A DNA stretch of 64,000 nt from CAYXVJ01 sp964558445 (GCA_964558445.1 CAZLEA010000003.1:1-64000); one strand, 5' to 3'. Positions 1 to 8,578 are shown, counted from the first letter of the stretch. The notes: generated from the letters alone by a model not told the origin. Numbers and translations are program-made.

Positions 1-434
1 ACGATCTGCAGCTTCTCTCGCATGCCCTTACTCATCGCCGAGACTCGTTGTTCTGGATCCAGTTGGAAGTGCTTCAGCAGCTTGGCTGCCTTCTCCATAT
101 TGAAGTCATCGAAGTAGCGAGCCGAGTAGGCGAGTGCATCTGCGGCCTTCATACGTTTGTCCAGATAATTCGTGTCCGGCAGATAGGAGATACGAGCCTT
201 CGTTTCTGGGCCGGGTACCATGCCCGCGATCTTGACGCTGCCTTCGTAATCGCTTAGTACACCGGCCAGGATCTTGAGCAGGGTTGTCTTGCCGCTGCCG
301 TTGGGGCCGAGCAGGCCGACGACGCGACCCGGTGACAGGCCCATATTCAATTGATCGAGTGCACGGAAGCGTCCGTAGCGGTGACTGAGTCCCTCGATCT
401 CGAGGAGATGTGTGGTTTGATTCGTCTTAGTCAT
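1..434 (-). CDS. ABC transporter ATP-binding protein, YtrB-like (3' end outside window)
   Basis: The 144 visible residues are the N-terminal part of an ABC ATPase that should power export by a separate membrane partner. Walker A GPNGSGKTT lies at about residues 43-51. The stretch YLPDTNYLD sits where the Q-loop is expected, and MSKGMREKL near the truncation replaces the usual LSGGQ signature; this SKGM form is typical of YtrB/YxlF-type ATPases. The start ATG at 434 overlaps the stop of the upstream GntR gene by 8 nt, so the two are translationally coupled and form a YtrAB-like pair. Signature, Walker B and any permease lie outside the window. By analogy with ytrAB operons the system may respond to cell-wall or membrane stress, but the substrate cannot be read here. 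Confidence 0.9.
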   Translation of the reverse strand, partial: MTKTNQTTHLLEIEGLSHRYGRFRALDQLNMGLSPGRVVGLLGPNGSGKTTLLKILAGVLSDYEGSVKIAGMVPGPETKARISYLPDTNYLDKRMKAADALAYSARYFDDFNMEKAAKLLKHFQLDPEQRVSAMSKGMREKLQI

Positions 435-840
435 TTGGATCCTCCTTCTCGCTGTATTGCGGTTCCCTGATGATGTCTTGATCCGATGCTCGTATCGCCT
501 GTTCAAGGCGTTCCATCAAGAAATCGTTATCCAGATCGAGATCGTGCACTTCTTGGACGAAGCGCTCGATAAGTTCTATGGTCATTGTCTGTTTGATCTT
601 CGTAATCAAGGCCAAATCCTCCGTAATATAGCGCCCGGCCGTTCGCTTGCTGATCGCGAGCCCCTCACGCTCCAGTTCGCCGAGCGCGCGTTGGACGGTA
701 TTGGGGTTGACGCCATAGCGCACGCCCAGATCACGCACACTCTCGATCTTCTCGCCGCTGGGCCACTTGCGGCTGACGATCATGCGCCGCCATTCGCTTG
801 CCAGTTGGAGGTAGATCGGTATGCTGTTATCGAATTCCAT
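427..840 (-). CDS. GntR-family transcriptional regulator, YtrA subfamily
   Basis: A 137-residue regulator with a winged helix-turn-helix at about residues 10-75 (IPIYLQLASEW, then GVNPNTVQRALGELEREGL, then a wing near KRTAGRYIT) and a short C-terminal dimerisation helix of about 45 residues. The short effector region places it in the YtrA subfamily, whose members usually repress the ABC operon they belong to. It is the first gene of the operon and its stop overlaps the ATPase start by 8 nt. A perfect inverted repeat at 874-917 overlaps the predicted -10, which indicates autorepression. The inducing signal is not deducible; in the family it is often a wall-active or membrane-active compound. 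Confidence 0.93.
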   Translation of the reverse strand: MEFDNSIPIYLQLASEWRRMIVSRKWPSGEKIESVRDLGVRYGVNPNTVQRALGELEREGLAISKRTAGRYITEDLALITKIKQTMTIELIERFVQEVHDLDLDNDFLMERLEQAIRASDQDIIREPQYSEKEDPND

Positions 841-873
841 GGTGCCGGCTCCTCTCTCTCTGATTGCATCTGC

Positions 874-939
874 TTACTGTATTACTGTATTAATTAACTA
901 GTACAGTAATACAGTAATACGGATTAATTCCTTTGTCAA
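874..939 (-). promoter_or_regulatory. Promoter and inverted-repeat operator of the GntR-ABC operon
   Basis: Positions 874-889 (TTACTGTATTACTGTA) and 902-917 (TACAGTAATACAGTAA) form a perfect 16-bp inverted repeat with a 12-nt spacer. Each arm is itself two copies of the octamer TTACTGTA. On the minus strand TTGACA at 939-934 is followed after 17 nt by TACTGT at 916-911, so the probable -10 lies inside the distal arm. Binding by the GntR regulator would occlude the promoter. Confidence 0.8.
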
Positions 940-982
940 GCACTAATTTGGCAACGTTGATAACTCCTCGGTGCTTATGATG

Positions 983-1016
983 AAAAAAAAGAAACCGCCC
1001 ATCAAGAGCGGTTTCC
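983..1016 (-). terminator. Rho-independent terminator of the 1040-1912 gene
   Basis: Minus-strand stem GAAACCGC/GCGGTTTC (1016-1009 with 998-991) with a 10-nt loop is followed by eight T (poly-A on the plus strand, 983-990). It lies 24 nt beyond the stop of the isomerase-like gene. Confidence 0.85.
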
Positions 1017-1039
1017 AAACAGATAAGGGAGATCGAGAT

Positions 1040-1912
1040 TTAGCTCGGTAGCGAGAACCAGTCCTTGTAGCCGAGTTCGTAGAGGTGGTCTCTAGAGTCT
1101 AGAAGACAATCGAAGGGATCTCGCCCATACGTATCGTCTTGCTCTACCAGGAAGTGTTCGCAGCCGGCTTCGAGCGCAGCCGGGATGATCTCGGCCAGCG
1201 GCAGAGAGCCCGTGCCGAGTTCGGCGAATTGCACGACATCGGTAAATGCGCGCATGAAGTCCCTCGGATCCTTACTATCCGGATCGAGCTTGACCTCACT
1301 GATGCGAAGATCCTTCAGATGGAGGAGCTTGACGCGCCCGTTAAGCTTCTTCAAGACCTTGATCGGATCCTCACCGCCACGGTGGACCCAGTGTACGTCG
1401 ATCTCGAAGCCCATGTACTTGGTCTCGTCGGCGATGATATCGAGGAGATACTGGCCATCGTACTTGATGAACTCGATATGGTGGTTATGGTAGTAGAGTT
1501 CGATATCGTGCTTCGCGAGCTCCTCGGCAAACTCGTCACAGCGGCGGACGAAGTCTAGTGCCTTCTCCCGGCTGCCCATCGATGTCATCGGGAGCATGCC
1601 GATGCGAAGGAACTTGCAATCCAGCGTCTTGCAGTCGTTTACGATCTTGTCGAAGTCCGATACCAGATACTCGCCCGGCATACCGGGGAACATGGGTTCG
1701 AGCGATGCGGACATCGCCGCCACCTTGATACCGAAATCCTCGCATGCGCGCTTGATCTCGCCGACGTTCTCGGCTGTCATGGGGATCTGTGAGAGCTCTA
1801 CCGAGTGATAGCCGAGATCCGCACAGCGCTTCAGCGTCTCGTACGCACCCAGTTCATCGACCTTCTGTTTGAGCATCATCATCTGGATGCCGATTAGGCC
1901 TCTGTTGTCCAT
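1040..1912 (-). CDS. Sugar phosphate isomerase/epimerase family protein (xylose isomerase-like TIM barrel)
   Basis: A 290-residue AP-endonuclease-2/xylose-isomerase-like TIM barrel. Typical elements are ADLGYHSVELSQIP near the N-terminus, YYHNHHIEF mid-protein, EIDVHWVHRGGED, LHLKDL and FLVEQDD near the C-terminus; the His, Glu and Asp residues in these strands usually bind a divalent metal. Such proteins isomerise or epimerise sugars or inositols in the cytoplasm; the exact substrate is not deducible. The ATG at 1912 is chosen because AGGAGG lies 7 nt upstream and the family homology begins there, although the frame stays open for 40 further codons. It is monocistronic with its own terminator. 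A second member of the same superfamily lies at 57476-58333. Confidence 0.88.
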   Translation of the reverse strand: MDNRGLIGIQMMMLKQKVDELGAYETLKRCADLGYHSVELSQIPMTAENVGEIKRACEDFGIKVAAMSASLEPMFPGMPGEYLVSDFDKIVNDCKTLDCKFLRIGMLPMTSMGSREKALDFVRRCDEFAEELAKHDIELYYHNHHIEFIKYDGQYLLDIIADETKYMGFEIDVHWVHRGGEDPIKVLKKLNGRVKLLHLKDLRISEVKLDPDSKDPRDFMRAFTDVVQFAELGTGSLPLAEIIPAALEAGCEHFLVEQDDTYGRDPFDCLLDSRDHLYELGYKDWFSLPS

Positions 1913-2023
1913 TTGTGCACCTCCTAAGTATGAGCTTGTATTCTTAGCCTCTATTTTGCCACATTTGTCGTCGTTTGGCTCTGCTATAATTGAACCACTA
2001 TTATTCTCATATCGGGAGGGAAG

Positions 2024-3034
2024 ATGAAACAACGGTTCTTCGGTATCACACTCATGCTCGCACTCTGTTTCGGTATGCTAAGCGGCTGCTTCGGTCGCAA
2101 TCCGGTTTCGCCGCCGACGCCTGATTATCTCGGTGAGAGGCCGGGTCATACGAACTTGCCCGATAGCGCTGAGACAGGTGAGGGCTCACAGTCCGGTGTT
2201 GCGAAGCCGACGCCGGTCGGGACGTTGCCTCCGGAAGAGTCGACAAGTTTGGCAGAGCCTTCGGAGACGCCGGAGGATAAGACGCCGAGGCCATCTGAGG
2301 AGATCCCTGACCCGAATGACGTCGTGTTGCCGAGCGAGGAGCTTGGACTCTGGTCTTACGATCAGACCATTGTCGGCTTCAGTTACCCGCCGAATCAAAC
2401 GGTCATTGATACCATGGCGAAGTATAACGCCTATGCATACGGACCGATGGATGAGAAGAAGATTTATCTTAGCTTCAATGCGGGCTACGAATACAACGAC
2501 GGCATGAAGCGTACGCTCGACATACTCGGCTACTACGACATCAAGGCCACGATCTTCGTAGACGGCTACTTCATCAGCTCACAGCACGAATTAACAAGGC
2601 GAATCATCGACGAGGGGCATCTGCTTGGTAACCACACGATGGGGCATACAGACCTCGGTAAGCTCGCTCAAGAAGAGAAGTACGACGCTATACGCCAGGA
2701 ACTCGCGGATTTCGAGAACTTGGTCGAAGAAGTGGCCGGTCAGAAGAACGCGATGCTGTTTCGACCGCCGTCCTCCACATGGAGCGAGCGCTCGCTTGAA
2801 ACCGTGAGACGAGAAGGCTACAAGACCTACCTATTTAGCTTCACGCACAAGGATTGGGAAGTGGACAACCAGCCGGATCCCGAGCAGACGCTGCGTCTTC
2901 TGGAGACACAGGTCTACCCGGGCAGCTTGATTATGCTTCATACGGTGAGCGAGACCAACGTGCAGATCTTGGAAGACTTCATCAAGTTCGCGTATAACTC
3001 GGGCTACAGCTTCGGTCTCTTACCCGTTTCGTAG
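2024..3034 (+). CDS. Polysaccharide deacetylase family lipoprotein
   Basis: A 336-residue exported protein. Residues 1-23 are a lipoprotein signal peptide ending in lipobox LSGC (Cys23). A Pro/Ser/Thr/Glu-rich linker of about 80 residues follows, then a NodB homology domain from about residue 140: KIYLSFNAGYEYN replaces the usual TFDDG motif, NHTMGHTDL carries the metal-binding HxxxH, and FRPPSSTW and LIMLHTVS match later motifs. The arrangement resembles PdaA-type N-acetylmuramic acid deacetylases acting on peptidoglycan outside the membrane. The first Asp of the usual TFDDG motif appears replaced by Asn-Ala, as in PdaA-like proteins. A -10 TATAAT lies at 1985-1990 and GGGAGGG precedes the ATG. 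It converges on the DUF488 gene with only one base between the stops. Confidence 0.87.
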   Translation: MKQRFFGITLMLALCFGMLSGCFGRNPVSPPTPDYLGERPGHTNLPDSAETGEGSQSGVAKPTPVGTLPPEESTSLAEPSETPEDKTPRPSEEIPDPNDVVLPSEELGLWSYDQTIVGFSYPPNQTVIDTMAKYNAYAYGPMDEKKIYLSFNAGYEYNDGMKRTLDILGYYDIKATIFVDGYFISSQHELTRRIIDEGHLLGNHTMGHTDLGKLAQEEKYDAIRQELADFENLVEEVAGQKNAMLFRPPSSTWSERSLETVRREGYKTYLFSFTHKDWEVDNQPDPEQTLRLLETQVYPGSLIMLHTVSETNVQILEDFIKFAYNSGYSFGLLPVS

Positions 3035-3035
3035 C

Positions 3036-3428
3036 TTAGCTCTTGGCATCGTCGCCAAGCTTCTGTTCCACATAAGCCCTTAGGATTGGGATGTGGCTTG
3101 TGGCTGCGTCCTTACTTGCGTAGAGGCAGATGATCAGGTCCTTGTCTTGTGTACGAAGCTGATGGATAAACTCGGGTGCTTCCGGGTTATTGTCCAGCTC
3201 TATCTCGTAGGCCTTGGCGAAGGTATCGTAATCGATCTCGCCATGATGGTAGCGTTCGCGAAGCTTCGTTGTCGGACAGATCTCCTTGGGCCAATAGTCG
3301 ATGACCAGATCCTCCTTGCGTATACCGCGCGGCCACAGTCGGTCGACGAGGACTCGATAACTTGCCTTGTGTTCTGCCGATGAGGGATCCTTGGCGTCGT
3401 AGGCGCGCTCCCATGTAATTGATTTCAT
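3036..3428 (-). CDS. DUF488 family protein
   Basis: A 130-residue cytoplasmic protein recognised by RVLVDRLWPRGIRKED near residues 25-41 and by LIICLYASKD near residue 100. These are hallmark motifs of the DUF488 (YeaO-type) family. The biochemical role of the family is not established. The start at 3428 has only a weak ribosome site. The gene converges on the deacetylase gene and lies downstream of pspA on the same strand, but a terminator at 3447-3483 separates the two, so it is probably transcribed alone. Confidence 0.87.
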   Translation of the reverse strand: MKSITWERAYDAKDPSSAEHKASYRVLVDRLWPRGIRKEDLVIDYWPKEICPTTKLRERYHHGEIDYDTFAKAYEIELDNNPEAPEFIHQLRTQDKDLIICLYASKDAATSHIPILRAYVEQKLGDDAKS

Positions 3429-3446
3429 CTTCTGTACCTACTTCCA

Positions 3447-3483
3447 AAAAAAAGACCGAGGACAAGCAAGCACCTGTCCCCGG
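3447..3483 (-). terminator. Rho-independent terminator of pspA
   Basis: On the minus strand CCGGGGACAG pairs with CTTGTCCTCGG across a short loop, and a run of T (plus-strand A run at about 3445-3453) follows. It lies about 30 nt past the pspA stop. Confidence 0.75.
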
Positions 3484-3513
3484 CTCTATTCAAGGTCTGA
3501 TCTGTAGCGCTAC

Positions 3514-4194
3514 TTACTCCAGACCCATCTGCTTCTTGAGTTCTTCCAATTCTGCATCGACCGATGCAGAGCCGGAGGAGGCATATTTCTCTTCTAGTTC
3601 CTTGGCCTCGTCGATCGGGCCCATGTTCAGCTCTGCCTTCGCATTGGCTTGATCGAGCATACGGTTCGCCTTGTCCTCCATGCGCCCGAACGCGTCCATG
3701 GCTGTCTGGCTGCCCTCTGCGGAGGAGGCCGTGCGGTTGATGGTCTCTTGTGTCTTGGCTACCGATACCTTCGCCTTGATCATCTCGCGACGACCGCGCA
3801 GGGTCTCGATATCCTTGACTAGCTTGTCGTGCATCTGACGCATCTTGACGGCGTTCTCATGAGCTGCGGCATAAGCCGTCTGATAGCCTGCACCTGTTGC
3901 CTCGAGCTCTTGCTTCTTCTGTAAGAAGACTCTGGCATCCTCTTCGTTACCGGCTGTGAGGGCACGCTTGGCGAACTCCTCATACTTCTTGACTTCGGCT
4001 TCGTTCTCGTCCACGAGGCGCTTGGTCCGAGTCTCCTCGGCCATCACGCCCGCGGTGCTGTTCTTGACTTCGGCCAGATCATCCATCATCTTGCGCAGAT
4101 ATTGGTCGATCATCTTCTCCGGATCTTCCATACGGTCGATGACGGCGTTGATGTTCGCCTTAACGATGTCTCCGAAACGGTCTAGTATACCCAT
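3514..4194 (-). CDS. pspA: PspA/IM30 family membrane-stress protein
   Basis: A 226-residue, almost entirely coiled-coil protein. The N-terminal helix MGILDRFGDIVKANINAVID matches the membrane-inserting amphipathic helix of PspA/IM30/LiaH proteins, and PEKMIDQYLRKMMDDLAEVK is the conserved start of the hairpin core. Family members are ESCRT-III-like proteins that assemble on the cytoplasmic membrane face and preserve membrane integrity under stress. GGGAGG lies 9 nt upstream of the ATG. The gene follows a Gly-rich TPM-like membrane protein gene by 38 nt and ends in its own terminator, so the two probably form one envelope-maintenance operon. No PspF or LiaRS-type regulator is adjacent. Confidence 0.93.
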   Translation of the reverse strand: MGILDRFGDIVKANINAVIDRMEDPEKMIDQYLRKMMDDLAEVKNSTAGVMAEETRTKRLVDENEAEVKKYEEFAKRALTAGNEEDARVFLQKKQELEATGAGYQTAYAAAHENAVKMRQMHDKLVKDIETLRGRREMIKAKVSVAKTQETINRTASSAEGSQTAMDAFGRMEDKANRMLDQANAKAELNMGPIDEAKELEEKYASSGSASVDAELEELKKQMGLE

Positions 4195-4232
4195 AGTATT
4201 ATCCTCCCTATGATAATTGATAGCGATGCGTC

Positions 4233-5282
4233 TTAGTTGTTGTCGTCGGAATACTTCCGCTTAAGTTCCTCTGCCTCACGATCGCCAAATGTGTTGAGCG
4301 GCGTGTTTAGCATGTCTTGTGTGCGTTTGGTTTCTGCTTCCTTCTGCTTCTTCGACTTGTTCCACCAAGCAAACAATATGGCCGCAAGCACGATCAGCGA
4401 GACGACGATGAGAAACGGCTGCATGCGCTCGGCAGTCGTCGGCGTCACCTGCATGATGCGATCCGCTGTCTCCTTGAACACGGTACTGAACATCTCTTCT
4501 TCACCCAGCGAGGAATAGTAGTAGCGGTCGAGATAATCGAAGAGGATATCGGCCGCTTCGTTGTCGATGACAGACTTCGCCATCGAACCTGCTATGTACT
4601 GGTAGTAGAAGGTGTCCCCGTACTCGTAGAAGACAAGTAACAAGTGCCCTTCATCTGTGAAGAGTTCGTCGTACATCTCTTCGCTGAAGGCCGCGATCTC
4701 ACCCGGTGTCGGATTGTTGTTCCCGTCAACCGAGTCGATCAAGTAGAGATAGGGCTGCACACCGGTCTTCTGGTAGAAGTAGACCATGCCCGTTGTGAGC
4801 TCCTTGCGGTTGTTGATCCAGCCACCGATACTGTCCGTATAGTAGTCAGTTTCGTTTACCGAACCTGCGGGTAGCTTCTCGCGTTCCACTGTCGAGACGG
4901 AGATCTGTACATCTTGTGAGCCGCTGTTACCGCTGCGATCGCCCATCATGGAAGCAAAGAAGATCACCAAAATAACAACAATCACCAGCGTGGTAAATGC
5001 AGAGGTGGAACAGCCACAACCGGACGGGCCGCGCCTGCCATAGTAGGGGCGCCTGTAACCGCCGCCGATGAAGATCGGTCGATTGTGACTGCGATAGCGT
5101 GGTGGGCGATACCCGCCTCCGCCGCCAAACGAACCGCCGCCGGAGCGACCGGATCGTCCGCCGGATGAGCCGCCATAGCGACCGCCACCGGATCGGCTGC
5201 CACCGAAGCTGCCTCCACCACCGCGACTTCCGCCGCCACCTCCTCCGCGACTACCGCCGCCTCCGCCTCCTGCTCTGCTCAC
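4233..5282 (-). CDS. Glycine-rich TPM (YgcG-like) domain membrane protein
   Basis: A 349-residue protein. Residues 1-85 are extremely Gly/Ser/Arg-rich low complexity. A first membrane helix (FTTLVIVVILVIFFASMMG) lies at about 96-115, an extracytoplasmic domain follows at about 125-280, and a second helix (FLIVVSLIVLAAILFAWW) at about 285-308 leads to a charged tail. The central part (GMVYFYQKTGVQPYLYLID, then LLLVFYEYGDTFYYQYIAG) resembles TPM/YgcG domains. In most YgcG proteins the Gly-rich region is C-terminal; here it is N-terminal and predicted cytoplasmic. The GTG start has GGGAGGAG about 12 nt upstream. Coupling with pspA suggests a membrane-stress partner. Family assignment is by pattern and moderately sure. 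Confidence 0.68.
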   Translation of the reverse strand: MSRAGGGGGGSRGGGGGGSRGGGGSFGGSRSGGGRYGGSSGGRSGRSGGGSFGGGGGYRPPRYRSHNRPIFIGGGYRRPYYGRRGPSGCGCSTSAFTTLVIVVILVIFFASMMGDRSGNSGSQDVQISVSTVEREKLPAGSVNETDYYTDSIGGWINNRKELTTGMVYFYQKTGVQPYLYLIDSVDGNNNPTPGEIAAFSEEMYDELFTDEGHLLLVFYEYGDTFYYQYIAGSMAKSVIDNEAADILFDYLDRYYYSSLGEEEMFSTVFKETADRIMQVTPTTAERMQPFLIVVSLIVLAAILFAWWNKSKKQKEAETKRTQDMLNTPLNTFGDREAEELKRKYSDDNN

Positions 5283-5381
5283 GTTTCCACATCTCCTCCC
5301 GATTAGCTAAATGCATATCTATCATAGCACTGCTACAGGCGTCGGATTGAAACATTCTCGACAAAATAGGTTAATATTCAA

Positions 5382-6083
5382 TTAAGTTTTGTTAGATATG
5401 CCTCGTGGACGAAGGCCGAGCCGACCTGGCCAGTCCTGCTTCTCTCCGATGGTCTGGATATGACGGCTGAAGAAACCAACCAAGAAGGCAGAGATCAAAC
5501 TGCCCTCGCGAAGCCCGACCACCTGCTTGTACGCCAGCAGTGAGATGATGAGCGCGATGGTCATCAATGTGAAGTCGAAGTAGATCTTGATCGTGCCAAA
5601 CGGTCGCCGGAAGCGCCAGGTGAGCGCGCGGACGATGCCCTCGCCCGGATTGACCAAGATGGCCGGAAGCAGCTGGAAGTAGATGCCCGCCGCGGTTACG
5701 AAACAGCCGAGGATCAGGAGTAGGATTTGATTCACATAAGTGCTTGGCGAAACGCTTCGCGTGAGATACATCGTCAAGTCTATGAAGAAGCCGAAGATCG
5801 GACTCACCGCTAATTGGAAGTATTGACCGCGGGGGAACCCTCGGCCATAAATCAGCACTTGCCCAAGCAAATAGACCAGCGCCATCAAGAAGGTGAACTG
5901 GCCGAAACTGAGCGGTAATAAGAGTGAAAGCAGATAGGGTACCGATGAAATCGGGGAGGTGCCCAAGTCCGCGCGAACGGTCAAGGATACCCCCATACCC
6001 ATCAAGAAGAGGCCGGCAACGAAGAGGCTGTAACGCAGCCCAAGCCTTCGGTCTGCCGTCCACATGGGTGATTGTTTCGTCAT
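5382..6083 (-). CDS. YczE/YyaS/YitT-type integral membrane protein
   Basis: A 233-residue protein with about five hydrophobic segments. The N-terminal LFLMGMGVSLTVRADLGTSP and the PAILVNPGEGIVRAL motif match the YczE/YyaS membrane family (DUF6198-like). Members have no firm function; some sit next to antibiotic or transport genes. The start is 16 nt past the malic enzyme stop, with GAGGATC before the ATG, so the pair is likely cotranscribed. Nothing in the protein indicates a substrate. Confidence 0.82.
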   Translation of the reverse strand: MTKQSPMWTADRRLGLRYSLFVAGLFLMGMGVSLTVRADLGTSPISSVPYLLSLLLPLSFGQFTFLMALVYLLGQVLIYGRGFPRGQYFQLAVSPIFGFFIDLTMYLTRSVSPSTYVNQILLLILGCFVTAAGIYFQLLPAILVNPGEGIVRALTWRFRRPFGTIKIYFDFTLMTIALIISLLAYKQVVGLREGSLISAFLVGFFSRHIQTIGEKQDWPGRLGLRPRGISNKT

Positions 6084-6099
6084 AATCGATCCTCAGAGT

Positions 6100-7281
6100 C
6101 TAGCGACCGGCCAAGCCCTGCTTGATTGCCTCGTCGCTAACGGCCTTGGCGACCGCTTCGGCGACGCCCGGCATATAGGGGTTCGGGATAATCTGCTCTT
6201 CGTGAATCTCGTCGTCGGGCAGGAGAGCGGCGAGTGCGCGGGCTGTTGCCATCTTCATCTCTTCGCTGATCTTGCTGGCTCGAACGTCCAGCGCACCGCG
6301 GAAGAGACCGGGGAAGGCCAAGACGTTGTTCACCTGATTGGGGAAGTCCGAGCGGCCGGTCGCGACGATCCTGGCACCTGCTTCGCGGGCGAGGTTGTAG
6401 TCGATCTCGGGCTCCGGATTGGCAAGCGCGAACACGATCGGATCGCGTTTCATGCTCTTGACCATCTCTTGTGTGAGGAGGCCCGGCATGGAGACACCGA
6501 CGAAGATGTCTGCCTTGGCGACGGCCTCTGCCAGCGTCAGTGATTCATGATCCGGGTTTGTGATGCCGGCGAGTTCGACATAGAGAGGGTTGGTGTAGTT
6601 TGCTGCCTCTGCTCCGTTTAGTACGCCACGGCTGTTGAAGCCATAGATCCTACCGATGCCGAAGTCTCTCATCATCTTGATACAAGAGGAGCCGGCAGCG
6701 CCGACACCGGAGACGACAGCCACGCAATCCTCGGGTTTCTTATCGACAAGCTTCAAGGCGTTGATGAGACCTGCGGTGACGACGATGGCCGTACCGTGCT
6801 GGTCATCATGGAAGACCGGGATGTCAAGTTCATCGATCAGACGACGCTCGATCTCGATACAGGCGGGAGCCGCGATATCTTCCAGATTGATGCCGCCAAA
6901 CGTCGGGGCGAGCAGCTTCACCGTGCGGATGATCTCTTCTGTATCCTTCGTGTCGAGGACGATCGGAACGGCGTCCAGGCCGCCGAACTGCTTGAACAAG
7001 CAGGCCTTACCCTCCATGACCGGGAGTGCTGCTTCCGGGCCGATGTCGCCGAGTCCGAGGACGGCCGTGCCGTTCGAGACGACGGCAACCGTGTTACCCT
7101 TCCAGGTATAACGATAGGCTTCTGCCTTATCCTTGGCGATAGCCAAACAGGGTGCGGCGACGCCGGGAGAATAGGCCAGAGATAGATCTTCCTTGGTTTC
7201 CAGGGGGGCCTTCAATTCCGTGCTGATCTTGCCGTGCCATTCCTCGTGCTTCGTAAGCGCCTGCTCATAAATGTCTGCCAT
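6100..7281 (-). CDS. NAD(P)-dependent malic enzyme
   Basis: A 393-residue enzyme of the short bacterial malic enzyme class, oxidatively decarboxylating malate to pyruvate and CO2. Visible are the malic N-terminal domain (TKEDLSLAYSPGVAAPC, then VVSNGTAVLGLGDIG), the metal/substrate region (IEIERRLIDELDIPVFHDDQHG) and the NAD-binding domain (VVSGVGAAGSSCIKMM). There is no phosphotransacetylase-like extension, so it is the short MaeA/SfcA-like single-domain type. ATG 7281 is preferred over ATG 7302 because GGAGGT lies 6 nt before it. It is followed closely by the YczE-like gene. It links C4 acids to pyruvate and reducing equivalents. Confidence 0.94.
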   Translation of the reverse strand: MADIYEQALTKHEEWHGKISTELKAPLETKEDLSLAYSPGVAAPCLAIAKDKAEAYRYTWKGNTVAVVSNGTAVLGLGDIGPEAALPVMEGKACLFKQFGGLDAVPIVLDTKDTEEIIRTVKLLAPTFGGINLEDIAAPACIEIERRLIDELDIPVFHDDQHGTAIVVTAGLINALKLVDKKPEDCVAVVSGVGAAGSSCIKMMRDFGIGRIYGFNSRGVLNGAEAANYTNPLYVELAGITNPDHESLTLAEAVAKADIFVGVSMPGLLTQEMVKSMKRDPIVFALANPEPEIDYNLAREAGARIVATGRSDFPNQVNNVLAFPGLFRGALDVRASKISEEMKMATARALAALLPDDEIHEEQIIPNPYMPGVAEAVAKAVSDEAIKQGLAGR

Positions 7282-7337
7282 AGTGACCTCCGAAATATTC
7301 ATTCTCTCCTATTATAGCGGAAACAAGAGACTGTGCG

Positions 7338-8537
7338 TCACTTATGGACAGTCTTTGTTTGGATTCGATGTAATCTGCCACCTGCAAGTAGCCCTGAGAG
7401 GATAGAGACAGCTCCGATCATCACGAAGCCCACCGTAAGCGAGAAGTGATCGGAGAGATTGCCGACCAGGATCGGTCCGCCGACCATACCGATGCCGTAG
7501 ATTGCCTGGTAGAAGCCCATGGCGGTCGAGCGCTGTGCCGGTCGGATGTTGCGGATGCATAGGCCCATCAACAGGCTCATCTGCATACCGTATATGAAGC
7601 CGCTTAACATCTGAAGTGCGATCAATAGCGGCATGTTCGGCACATGGGGGATCAAGATGTTTAAGAGGCCATTCAGGACAAACGACCAGAGGATCAGGCG
7701 GCCGACCGAGATACGTTTTTGCATAGCGATGCGACCGCTCAATAAGCTGGCTAGGGCACGTGTGAGTGCATTTAGCGTGGCCATCAGCGCGATCTGATCT
7801 GTACCGGCACCGAGCTCCTTGGCGACAATCGGTACGAAGCCCTGCGATGTGGCGAAGGTCACAAGCTGCGAGAACAGCGCCAGGATCGACGTGATGAGGA
7901 GCAGCGGTTCCAAGCCGACTAAGAGTGCGCCGCTTAGCGTGACGGCTTCTCTTGTGCCCGTAACCTTCTCCTCATGGATGAAGAAGGAGGCGAGGAGGCC
8001 GAGTCCCGCTACGACAGCAGAGAGGATAAACGCATGGGACCAACCGTAGCGGTTCGCGAGGAAGCCGCCGCCAAGCGTTGCGAACATCGTGCCAAACGTA
8101 TTGGCGAAGTTCACCCTGCCGGTCGCCTTCCAGCTATCTTCATCTCTGTAATACGAGATATAGAGCGTCGACATCTGTACCCACATCGCGGCCGCCACAC
8201 CGGCGAGCGCGCGGAAGACGAGGATCAGGCGAAGTTCCCGGGTTAGAAGGAAGCCAAGCGCGCTGAGAAGGGAGAAGAAGAGGCCTGAGATGACGAAGGC
8301 TTTGCGATTATGAAGCTTGTCCGACAAGATGCCTGCCGGTAAGCGAAGCAGCATCTGGGTGAAGCCGTAGGAGCCGACGATGACGCCGGAGAAGCTGAGC
8401 GTGGAGCCAAGCTCGTCCAGGTAGGGCGTCAGGATCGATGGATAGGTGTAGAGCGAGAACCAGAAACAGAAGACAACAAACAACAATAAGTGTGGCAAAA
8501 GTCGGCGCCCACCCGAATCAGCGACGGAATCATGCAT
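7338..8537 (-). CDS. MFS transporter
   Basis: A 399-residue, 12-helix major facilitator superfamily protein. GVIVGSYGFTQMLLRLPAGILSDKLHNRKAF in the first half carries the conserved loop 2-3 motif (G-x-L-[AS]-D-x-x-x-x-[RK]). The second half shows the matching pattern around LLSGRIAMQKRISVGRLI. The profile is that of a drug/metabolite exporter, but the substrate is unknown. It lies upstream of the malic enzyme gene on the same strand, about 57 nt from its start, so co-transcription is possible. Confidence 0.87.
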   Translation of the reverse strand: MHDSVADSGGRRLLPHLLLFVVFCFWFSLYTYPSILTPYLDELGSTLSFSGVIVGSYGFTQMLLRLPAGILSDKLHNRKAFVISGLFFSLLSALGFLLTRELRLILVFRALAGVAAAMWVQMSTLYISYYRDEDSWKATGRVNFANTFGTMFATLGGGFLANRYGWSHAFILSAVVAGLGLLASFFIHEEKVTGTREAVTLSGALLVGLEPLLLITSILALFSQLVTFATSQGFVPIVAKELGAGTDQIALMATLNALTRALASLLSGRIAMQKRISVGRLILWSFVLNGLLNILIPHVPNMPLLIALQMLSGFIYGMQMSLLMGLCIRNIRPAQRSTAMGFYQAIYGIGMVGGPILVGNLSDHFSLTVGFVMIGAVSILSGLLAGGRLHRIQTKTVHK

Positions 8538-8578
8538 AGAGATAAACCAATTTCCCTTCTTATAGTGCGTTCATTGTA

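Noticed and set aside
1139..1558. Long open frames opposite to the isomerase gene and to many other genes
   Set aside because: They lie antisense to conserved genes, lack ribosome sites and family motifs, and follow from codon bias of the true gene.
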